Positions 1-5,724 of a stretch of 8,494 nt of DNA are shown piece after piece. Numbering within the stretch: position 1 is the first letter of the stretch; each line of letters starts with the position of its first letter. The translations under genes and the position numbers were made by a program. Origin of the DNA: Streptosporangiaceae bacterium (lineage in GTDB: Bacteria > Actinomycetota > Actinomycetes > Streptosporangiales > Streptosporangiaceae); NCBI GenBank assembly GCA_030039095.1, contig JASHQP010000396.1, forward strand, positions 1-8,494. Reading direction: 5' to 3'. The notes below the pieces were generated by a model that was given only the letters and a program-made list of their open reading frames with translations, had not been told where the DNA came from and made no database searches.

Positions 1-31
1 TGGCCCAGCCACCCCAACCTGGCTAGGGCCA
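1..31 (-). terminator. Stem-loop behind the transketolase gene
   Basis: TGGCCC plus AGCCA (1-11) pairs with TGGCT plus GGGCCA (20-24 and 26-31), leaving one bulged A at 25 and an 8-nt loop. This 11-bp stem starts 25 nt past the transketolase stop codon on the minus strand, where a transcription terminator is expected. No U-run can be seen because the window ends at base 1. U-less stem-loop terminators are common in GC-rich actinobacteria. It could also belong to a larger structure cut off by the window edge. Confidence 0.5.
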
Positions 32-56
32 AGCCCCTCGCCAGGATGGGGTGCTA

Positions 57-2447
57 TCACCCCGCCGAGTCGAGCCGCTCACGGAGGGCACGCAAGCGCT
101 CTGGGCGCTCGCCGGAGAACCGCTCCAGCGCGGCCAGGATGTGCGCCTGGTCGAGGTGCGCCTCGGCGATGACCTCGTCGACCGAGCCGCCGGTGCGCCA
201 CCGGTCGTCCCAGTCCGACGACAGCGAGTACTCCCGGACCAGCGGGCCGCCCGCCCAGTCCTGCATCAGCTTGAACGCGCCGTTGGTGATCACCATCGCG
301 TCCAGCCGCCCGGCCGGGTCGACGACGGAGCGCCGGTACTCCTCCGGCTGCATGGCGAAGAGCTGCGGGCTCACCGCGGCAACGATCTTCACGTTGATGC
401 CGCGGGCGTCGAGTTCCGGCAGCAGGCTGACCAGATTCGCCGTCGGCAGGGTGCCGCGCACGTACACGGTCCCGCCGCGCGGCTGGCCCGGCCGGTACGG
501 CCGCATCACGTACGCCCCGCGCGCCGCCTCGAAGTGAGACGGGATGCCGAGCGCCTCCCGGTCGGGAATCTCGACCGGCGGGCGGGTCAGGTGCAGCGCC
601 ACGATCGGCGCATCAGCGGAGAACGCCGCGCCGAGCAGCACCGGCACCTCGTTGTACTCCCACGGGTGCAGATCGATCACGTGCCCGTTCGGGAACAGCT
701 GGGTCACGCCGATCGAGAAGATGCCGAAGTGGGTGCGCGAGTCCTCGGCCGTCTCCGGGCCGGAGTGGCCCGCGATCCACAGCACCTTGCCGACCTCGAG
801 CTCGGTGTCCTGCGCGAGCTGGCTGAACAGGCGCATCTCGCCGTACTTCAGGTAGGAGAACGACCCGTACGTCGAGCACGCTCCCCAGAACCCGTCGAAG
901 CTCGTGAACGGGTCCGCGGCGAGGTTGACCGTGGCCAGGCCGCACACCAGCCCGGAGTTGGTGAACTCGGTGATCTCCGTCGGCAGCAGCGCGCCACGGG
1001 TGTTCTCGTTCCGCTCGTACCAGCCCGTGCCAGGGACGCCGTCGAAGTCCTGCCCGAACCCGGCGATGTTGGTGGACTCGGCCAGGTCGGCGGAGGCCGC
1101 GATGAACAGCGGCCTGCCGTAGTCGCGCAGCGCGAGCGAGTTCACGTACGACCCCCACGCCGCCAGGCCGGCCCGGTTCGGCGCCTTCTCGCCCGGCTTC
1201 TTCCACATGCCGGCCGGGTAAGTGCTGACGTCGAAGATCCGCCGGTCGCTGAACACCCCGGCGGAGTGCTCGCCGAGACGGAAGCCATCGACGTCATCCG
1301 GCACGCTGTCCCCGATCGCGACCAGCCGGTCGGAGAGCCAGGTCACGAGGTCGGCGTCGCGTTCAAGGACGCTCATCGCGGTCCGGAAGTTCGCTTCGGC
1401 CTGTGCCTGCACTTCCTGGGAATCGGCCGGCGCGGGCTCGTCGACGCCCTGGTAGGCCACGCCGTAGCGCTCCATGAACCGCTTGCGCACGGTCCAGAAC
1501 TGCTCGGCGTTCATCGGCCAGGCGGTGCCGTGGCTGGCCGCGTCGACCTTGCCGTAGCCCCGGCCCTTCTGGGTCCGGAACCAGGCCATCGTCGGCACCG
1601 CGGCGTCCGGGCTGGCGCCGCAGGCCGCGTCGAGAACCGTCTGGGTGACCGGCCCCCACTCCATGCCGCGGGAGGTGCCGGTGACCCGCCAGCCGTACGG
1701 CGCGAACCAGTCGACCGGGGTGCCGGCGACCACGCTCGAGTTCGGCCGGGGGTCGATCCCGAAGTCGTTCCAGTCGACCATGAAGACCAGGTTGCCCAGG
1801 CCCAGGCCCCACGCCGTGTTCTTGACCTCGTGTGCGGAGCCGGGCGTCAGCCCGCCCTCGCCCTCGAACACGAACACCTTCACCTCGCCGGCCCCGGCGA
1901 GCTTCAGGCTGAGCGCCTCGCCGGCGGCGGGCGGCATGCCGTGCCCGGACGGGCCTGTGTTGAACTTCAGGAACAGGGTCCGGCCTTCCATCTCGGCGTG
2001 CCCGGGCAGGCCGCCGTGACGGCGCAGCTTCAGCAGCCATTCCCAGGTCAGGGCCCAGCGGCCGTCGTCGGGGAACGCGAATTGCGGGCCGGCGTCGCGG
2101 TTGTGGCGGGCCCGCATCGCCTCGTTGAGCACCGCGAGCGTCGCGTAGACCAGCGGCACCGTGTGCCCGGCGGACAGCACGAACCGGTCGCCGAACCGGC
2201 GCCATGGCCGCAGCACATCCCAGCGCATCGCGCCGGACAGCAGCAGCGACAGCATCATGTGCACCTTGGACCGGGACCCGCCCGGGTGCCCGCTCTGCCG
2301 GTAGTTCAGCGCCAGGTCGATGCACTCGTCGACGAGGTCCTTGACGATCTCGTAGCGAGCGAAGTCCGGCTCGGCCGCGGCGAACAGCCGCCCGGCGTCG
2401 AGTTCGCTGCCGGACCGAGCGATCAGCGTCGACCTCTCGGATGTCAC
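57..2447 (-). CDS. Transketolase-like thiamine-diphosphate enzyme
   Basis: This is a cytoplasmic TPP enzyme of the transketolase family, which moves two-carbon ketol units between sugar phosphates in the pentose phosphate pathway. The 796 residues are longer than the usual 620-700. The N-terminal domain (about 30-330) has SGHPGG (52-57), SAGH (92-95), PGH (148-150), TGPSGHG (164-170), the diphosphate/metal motif as GEG (196-198) with N227 in DWND, and SHG (305-307). The pyrimidine domain (about 425-625) has SADL (452-455), TEF with E494 as the expected TPP-activating Glu, and H561, D569, H573 and R622. By hand alignment to E. coli TktA these match H461, D469, H473 and R520, so sugar-phosphate contacts look intact. 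The odd points are GEG for GDG and P202 where E. coli has Glu160. The start is GTG, with GAGGGGG (2453-2459) five bases upstream. The gene is divergent from the aminotransferase. The family is clear; the exact substrates are inferred. Confidence 0.88.
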   Translation of the reverse strand: MTSERSTLIARSGSELDAGRLFAAAEPDFARYEIVKDLVDECIDLALNYRQSGHPGGSRSKVHMMLSLLLSGAMRWDVLRPWRRFGDRFVLSAGHTVPLVYATLAVLNEAMRARHNRDAGPQFAFPDDGRWALTWEWLLKLRRHGGLPGHAEMEGRTLFLKFNTGPSGHGMPPAAGEALSLKLAGAGEVKVFVFEGEGGLTPGSAHEVKNTAWGLGLGNLVFMVDWNDFGIDPRPNSSVVAGTPVDWFAPYGWRVTGTSRGMEWGPVTQTVLDAACGASPDAAVPTMAWFRTQKGRGYGKVDAASHGTAWPMNAEQFWTVRKRFMERYGVAYQGVDEPAPADSQEVQAQAEANFRTAMSVLERDADLVTWLSDRLVAIGDSVPDDVDGFRLGEHSAGVFSDRRIFDVSTYPAGMWKKPGEKAPNRAGLAAWGSYVNSLALRDYGRPLFIAASADLAESTNIAGFGQDFDGVPGTGWYERNENTRGALLPTEITEFTNSGLVCGLATVNLAADPFTSFDGFWGACSTYGSFSYLKYGEMRLFSQLAQDTELEVGKVLWIAGHSGPETAEDSRTHFGIFSIGVTQLFPNGHVIDLHPWEYNEVPVLLGAAFSADAPIVALHLTRPPVEIPDREALGIPSHFEAARGAYVMRPYRPGQPRGGTVYVRGTLPTANLVSLLPELDARGINVKIVAAVSPQLFAMQPEEYRRSVVDPAGRLDAMVITNGAFKLMQDWAGGPLVREYSLSSDWDDRWRTGGSVDEVIAEAHLDQAHILAALERFSGERPERLRALRERLDSAG

Positions 2448-2588
2448 TCCAACCCCCTCACCTGGGCCGCCTCACGGATTCTAAGGCTGACGTGTCGCCG
2501 GACCTGCGGCAAGGGCCGGCCGAAACCCGGTCACACTATGGAACTCCGGTCTTACCAGCGAATCATTCGCACCCGTATCATCGGGGCT
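2448..2588. promoter_or_regulatory. Divergent promoter region, transketolase / aminotransferase
   Basis: These 141 bp separate two divergent start codons and must hold both promoters. On the minus side, a -10-like TAGAAT (2478-2483, five of six matches to TATAAT) lies about 30 bp before the GTG start and its strong Shine-Dalgarno sequence. No convincing -35 is seen at the right distance. CCGGTC occurs twice as a direct repeat (2527-2532 and 2546-2551, starts 19 bp apart). The plus-side promoter is listed separately. No small gene is supported here. Confidence 0.6.
2552..2581 (+). promoter_or_regulatory. Candidate aminotransferase promoter with dyad operator in spacer
   Basis: TTACCA (2552-2557, four of six to the -35 consensus), an 18-bp spacer and TATCAT (2576-2581, five of six to the -10 consensus) predict a transcription start near 2588-2589. 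That is the ATG of the aminotransferase itself. The spacer contains a perfect dyad, GCGAAT-C-ATTCGC (2558-2570), placed where a bound repressor or a MerR-like activator could control the promoter. The sequence shows the motifs; their use as promoter and operator is inference. Confidence 0.4.
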
Positions 2589-3758
2589 ATGACGGCAATG
2601 ACGCTGGCAGACCGCATGAACAGGCTCGGAACCGAATCCGCGTTCGAGGTCCTGGCCCGGGCCCGGGCCATGGAGGCCACCGGCAGAACGGTGATCCACC
2701 TGGAGATCGGTGAGCCGGACTTCCCGACCGCCCAGCACATCATCGACGCGGCGTGCGAGGCGCTGCAGGACGGGCAGACACACTACGTTCCGGCGCCGGG
2801 AATCCCCCCGCTGCGCGAGGCCGTGGTCGCCTTCCTCGAGCGCAACAAGCGGATGCAGACCACGCCGGACCGGGTGATCGTGACGCCGGGTGCCAAGCCG
2901 ATCATGTTCTTCACGATCATGGCGCTCTGCGGCGAGGGCGACGAGGTCCTGTACCCGGACCCGAGCTTCCCGATGTACGAGTCGATCACCGCGTTCTCCG
3001 GCGCGACAGGGGTGCCGATCCCGCTGCGCGAGGAGAACGAGTTCCGTATCGACACCTCCGAGCTGGAGTCGCTGGTCACCGACCGGACGAAGCTGCTGAT
3101 CATCAATTCGCCGCACAACCCGTGCGGCTCGTCGCTGACGCAGGAAGACTGCGAGGCGATCGCGGACATCGCCATGCGCCATGACCTGATCGTGCTGTCC
3201 GACGAGGTGTACTGGGCGATCCGGTACGGCGGCGGCTCGCACGCCAGCGTGCTGTCCGTGGACGGGATGGCCGACCGGACGATCCTGCTGGACGGGTGGT
3301 CCAAGACGTACGCGATGACCGGCTGGCGGCTGGGCTTCGGGGTGTTCCCGCCCGCCCTGGTCGAGCCGATCACGCGGCTGGTGATCAACTCGGTGTCGTG
3401 CACGTCGGCGTTCAGCCAGTATGCGGCCGCCGCCGCGCTGGGCGGCCCGTGGACTCCGGTCGAGGACATGGTGGCCGAGTTCCGGCGGCGGCGGGACGTG
3501 ATCGTCTCGGGCCTGAATGACATTCCCGGGATCACGTGCGTCGAGCCGCAGGGTGCGTTCTACGTGTTCCCGAACGTCACCGGCACGGGGCTGACCTCGT
3601 CGGAGCTGGCGGGGCGGCTGCTGCAGGACGCCGGGGTCGCCGCGCTGTCCGGCACCGCGTTCGGGAAGTACGGCGAGGGCTACATGCGGTTCTCCTACGC
3701 GAACTCGGTCGAGAACATCCAGCGTGCCCTCGACGCCGTCCGCGCCAGCCTCGCCTAA
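2589..3758 (+). CDS. Class I/II pyridoxal-phosphate aminotransferase (aspartate-aminotransferase-like)
   Basis: This is a fold-type I PLP enzyme that transfers an amino group between an amino acid and a 2-oxo acid in the cytoplasm. The 389 residues are normal for the AspB/AAT-like group. Visible motifs are GEPDF (41-45), PGAK (100-103), NSPHNPCG (173-180, with the ring-contacting Asn at 177), SDEVY (204-208, Asp205 for the pyridine nitrogen), SKTYAMTGWR (238-247, Lys239 as the Schiff-base lysine, Arg247 for the phosphate) and MRFSY (366-370, Arg367 for the substrate carboxylate). All core residues are present, so the enzyme should be active. The amino-donor preference cannot be read from the sequence. 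NPCG replaces the more usual NPTG. ATG at 2589 has no good Shine-Dalgarno sequence and may head a leaderless mRNA; ATG at 2598 (GGGG 11 nt upstream) is the alternative. ATG at 2538 would add an unlikely basic N-terminal tail. The gene is divergent from the transketolase and convergent with the phosphatase. Confidence 0.9.
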   Translation: MTAMTLADRMNRLGTESAFEVLARARAMEATGRTVIHLEIGEPDFPTAQHIIDAACEALQDGQTHYVPAPGIPPLREAVVAFLERNKRMQTTPDRVIVTPGAKPIMFFTIMALCGEGDEVLYPDPSFPMYESITAFSGATGVPIPLREENEFRIDTSELESLVTDRTKLLIINSPHNPCGSSLTQEDCEAIADIAMRHDLIVLSDEVYWAIRYGGGSHASVLSVDGMADRTILLDGWSKTYAMTGWRLGFGVFPPALVEPITRLVINSVSCTSAFSQYAAAAALGGPWTPVEDMVAEFRRRRDVIVSGLNDIPGITCVEPQGAFYVFPNVTGTGLTSSELAGRLLQDAGVAALSGTAFGKYGEGYMRFSYANSVENIQRALDAVRASLA

Positions 3759-3803
3759 CCTCCCTCCCCCTCCCCTCTCGACCTCCCTCCCCCTCCCCTC
3801 TCG
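3758..3803. repeat. Exact 23-bp tandem duplication, polypyrimidine on the plus strand
   Basis: A 23-bp unit (3758-3780) is repeated without change at 3781-3803. The first unit begins with the last A of the aminotransferase TAA stop. The unit is almost all C and T on the plus strand, so the minus strand carries GGGG, GGGGG and GGG runs separated by single A residues, twice over. It is non-coding and lies between convergent genes. Likely origin: slippage or duplication in low-complexity DNA. A structured G-rich element is possible but unproven. Confidence 0.9.
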
Positions 3804-3859
3804 TGGTGTCAAAGTGCCGCCGCTGTCGCTCCAGCAACAGCGGCGGGCCGGCGACACTA
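3804..3859. terminator. Composite stem-loop between convergent genes
   Basis: The inner stem is CCGCCGCTGT (3817-3826) with ACAGCGGCGG (3837-3846), a perfect 10-bp match around a 10-nt loop. A symmetric 6x6 internal loop separates it from an outer stem of GTGTC (3806-3810) with GACAC (3853-3857), which can extend by a G-U and a U-A pair to 3804/3859. It begins about 15 nt after the phosphatase stop codon on the minus strand and about 45 nt after the aminotransferase stop, so it could stop transcription from both sides. There is no U-run on either strand. AGTGCCGCCG (3813-3822) is repeated directly at 3859-3868. The symmetry also fits a dispersed palindromic repeat. Confidence 0.55.
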
Positions 3860-3873
3860 GTGCCGCCGTCCGG

Positions 3874-5574
3874 TCAGGGGCGAATGCGGGCGAGCACCAG
3901 GGTCAGGTCGTCCTCGACGTCCTCGTTCGGCAGGTCGGTGACCTTCTGGCAGGCTGTGCGCAGCGAGGCCGACGGCTCGGCCAGCGCCGCGGCCAGCGTG
4001 CTGCGCAGCGTCGCGAGGCCAGCGTCGAGCGTGCGGGTGCGGCCTTCGACGAGCCCGTCGGTGTACAGGGCGAGGACGGCCCCGGCCGGCAGGTCCACGC
4101 GGGTGGCCTCGAAGCTTTCCTCACCCAGGCCGAGCGGAAGACCGGGCGGCAGGCTCAGCACCCGGGTCGTTCCGTCGCCGGACACCACCACCGGCGGCTG
4201 GTGACCGGCCTGCGCAATCACGCAGGAGCGGCTCGACGGGTCGATGACCGCATAGACGCAGGTGGCGGCGAACGGCGTGCCGGCCAGTCCGGCTGCCATC
4301 ACGTCCAGCTTGCGCAGCATGAGCTCCGGCGGCAGGTCCAGGTCGGCCAGGGTGTGCGCGGCCGTGCGCAGCTGCACCATGACCGCGGCAGCCTCCGGCC
4401 CGTGGCCCATCGCGTCCCCGACGATCAGCGCGGCCCGGCCGGACGGCAGTGGCACGATGTCGTGCCAGTCCCCGCCGACGACGTTGTTGCCGACCGGCCG
4501 GTAGCGGCGGGCGACCTCGAGGCCCTCGGGGATCCTGGCCCGTCCGGGCCGCAGGCCCTGCTGCAGGGCCTGCGCGGTGCGCCGTTCCCGGTCATACAGC
4601 CGGGCGTTGTCCAGGCACACCGCGGCCCGGGAGGCGAGCTCACCGGCCAGCGCGATGTCCCCCTGATTGAACGGCGGGCTGGCCGGCGCCCGCCCGAAGA
4701 TCGCGCAGCCCACCACGATGTCCCGGGCGATCAGCGGGATGGCCAGGTGAGAGGTGTAGCCGGCCGCCATCTCGCTTTGCCCGGGATAGCGGGTGAGCCG
4801 CTGAGCACTCTCGGTGTCGAGCTGGTCGAACAGGACGGGGGCGCCGCTGGCCATTGCCCGGCAGCCGACGGATTCCGGGCCAAACACGATCACCTCGCCC
4901 GGGCGCCACAGCTGCTGGGCTTCGGCGGCGCTCTCGCGTGCGTGGCGGCCCGCGAGCCGCCGCACCACCGCTCCGTGCGTGACCGCGGACGAGGCGAGCT
5001 CGCCGACGGCCGCCAGGCGCTCGGCGACGAAGATGACCGCGACGTCGGCGAACCCGGGAACGGCGGCGTCGACGATCTCGGTCGCCGTCTCCACGAGATC
5101 CAGGCTGCTGCCGAGCCGCGCTGCCGCATCCCGGAGCCAGCTCGGCGTGGGCTGCGGCCAGGCGCGCTGCACGAGCACCAGCGCGCCGCCGCCGAGCCCG
5201 TCCAGCGGCTCCAGGCGGAAAGCGAACCGGCCGGCGCCTAACGAGCCGCCAGCCACGGTGGCGGTGTGCACGCGCCCGGCCGCGACCTCGGTCATGGCCC
5301 GGTTCACCAGGTCACGCTGGCCCGGCCCGGTCATCAGCACGTCGCATATGTGCCTGGAGGCGACGTCGCGCGCCTGGTACCCGAACATCCGGCTCGCCGT
5401 CGCCGGCCAGGACGTGATCCGCCCGCCGGAGTCCAGGGTGAACGCGGCGACGTCGGCCAGGTCGGGCTCGTGGCGTCTGGGCAGCGCGGACGGGGCGTTT
5501 CTCGCCATCTCCGACACCACTGTTACCCGCACCAGCCTCGACAAACGGAACCACCGGGCGCGGCCACCGTTCAA
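3874..5574 (-). CDS. PAS-GAF-PP2C (SpoIIE-type) serine phosphatase
   Basis: This is a cytoplasmic signalling phosphatase of the SpoIIE/RsbU class, which typically dephosphorylates anti-sigma-factor antagonists in partner-switching circuits. Order: PAS domain (about 37-137, with a WPATASRMFGY-type core near 56-66), GAF domain (about 155-325), a short helical linker (LYDRERRTAQALQQGL, 326-341), then the PP2C-like domain (345-566). The metal-binding motifs are intact: GGDWHDI (367-373, Asp369 and Asp372), GDAMGHG (386-392), YTDGLVE (504-510) and EDDLTLV (554-560). No membrane segment or C-terminal HATPase kinase domain is seen, so it should sense a soluble signal through PAS/GAF. The start is uncertain: TTG at 5574 has AAAAGG (5585-5590) 10 nt upstream; ATG at 5508 (residue 23) has GGAG with no spacing. 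Leu112 is a TTA codon (5239-5241), the only one I saw among the five genes. The gene is divergent from a methyltransferase. The biological target is unknown. Confidence 0.9.
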   Translation of the reverse strand: MNGGRARWFRLSRLVRVTVVSEMARNAPSALPRRHEPDLADVAAFTLDSGGRITSWPATASRMFGYQARDVASRHICDVLMTGPGQRDLVNRAMTEVAAGRVHTATVAGGSLGAGRFAFRLEPLDGLGGGALVLVQRAWPQPTPSWLRDAAARLGSSLDLVETATEIVDAAVPGFADVAVIFVAERLAAVGELASSAVTHGAVVRRLAGRHARESAAEAQQLWRPGEVIVFGPESVGCRAMASGAPVLFDQLDTESAQRLTRYPGQSEMAAGYTSHLAIPLIARDIVVGCAIFGRAPASPPFNQGDIALAGELASRAAVCLDNARLYDRERRTAQALQQGLRPGRARIPEGLEVARRYRPVGNNVVGGDWHDIVPLPSGRAALIVGDAMGHGPEAAAVMVQLRTAAHTLADLDLPPELMLRKLDVMAAGLAGTPFAATCVYAVIDPSSRSCVIAQAGHQPPVVVSGDGTTRVLSLPPGLPLGLGEESFEATRVDLPAGAVLALYTDGLVEGRTRTLDAGLATLRSTLAAALAEPSASLRTACQKVTDLPNEDVEDDLTLVLARIRP

Positions 5575-5580
5575 TGGCCG
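5561..5580 (-). promoter_or_regulatory. Hairpin holding the proposed TTG start of the phosphatase
   Basis: On the minus strand CGGCCA pairs perfectly with TGGCCG (plus-strand arms 5561-5566 and 5575-5580), and the 8-nt loop begins with the TTG start codon. Such a hairpin could limit ribosome access or, if the true start is the ATG at 5508, simply lie in the leader. The inverted repeat is seen directly; a role in translation is inference. GGCC is frequent in this DNA, so chance is possible. Confidence 0.3.
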
Positions 5581-5724
5581 TGGGCCTTTTGTCCTGCCTG
5601 CATAGAATATGTTGACTGATCGGCCGTATCATCAAAAACCGTGCAATTGAACAAACGTGTGTTCCACCAGGACAAAACTGTCTGACCAGTGACCCTGCTG
5701 TCCACTGATTGACGAAGCTGCCCG
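5575..5724. promoter_or_regulatory. Divergent regulatory region, phosphatase / methyltransferase
   Basis: These 150 bp are clearly richer in A and T than the flanking genes and separate two divergent start codons. They hold a perfect 10-bp inverted repeat, TTTTGTCCTG (5587-5596) and CAGGACAAAA (5668-5677). Between its arms lie a 16-bp near-palindrome at 5649-5664 and a -10-like TATCAT (5627-5632) on the plus strand with only a poor -35. The left arm overlaps the proposed phosphatase ribosome-binding site. TTGACT (5612-5617) resembles a -35 but has no -10 at the right distance. Promoters cannot be placed with confidence. No small ORF is supported. Confidence 0.55.
5649..5664. promoter_or_regulatory. 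16-bp near-palindrome, candidate operator
   Basis: GAACAAACGTGTGTTC is symmetric at seven of its eight base-pair positions, with half-sites GAACA and TGTTC and a central CG. Its place in the middle of a divergent promoter region fits the binding site of a dimeric helix-turn-helix regulator. It does not match the actinobacterial LexA box, where GAAC and GTTC are four bases apart instead of eight. The regulator is not encoded in this window. Confidence 0.4.

Noticed and set aside
51..2588. Very long plus-strand open frame running antisense to the transketolase and in frame into the aminotransferase (1235 codons in total).
   Set aside because: The first two thirds mirror the transketolase codons, are rich in Arg, Pro, Gly, Ala and Val, and resemble no protein. 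The minus-strand reading has full family motifs. Long antisense open frames are usual in GC-rich DNA. Only the part from 2589 is a gene.
2538..2588. Alternative aminotransferase start at ATG 2538.
   Set aside because: It would add 17 residues rich in Arg and Ile that this family lacks, and would put the candidate promoter and its dyad inside the coding region.
3758..3803. CRISPR-like or attachment-site repeat.
   Set aside because: The two copies are directly adjacent with no spacer, and no cas, integrase or tRNA gene is nearby.
2481..3857. 458-codon minus-strand frame opposite the aminotransferase.
   Set aside because: Low-complexity Arg/Gly/Asp/Val composition, no domain, and it covers a gene with intact PLP motifs on the other strand.
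3724..5241. 505-codon plus-strand frame opposite the phosphatase.
   Set aside because: It runs through the tandem repeat and the terminator hairpin, has shadow-type composition and lies on top of a gene with clear PAS, GAF and PP2C motifs.
5649..5664. Reading the near-palindrome as a LexA/SOS box.
   Set aside because: The actinobacterial SOS box has GAAC and GTTC four bases apart; here they are eight apart.
5575..5724. Riboswitch or small RNA in the AT-richer gap.
   Set aside because: No known riboswitch core or terminator-antiterminator pair is visible; the dyads suit protein binding better.
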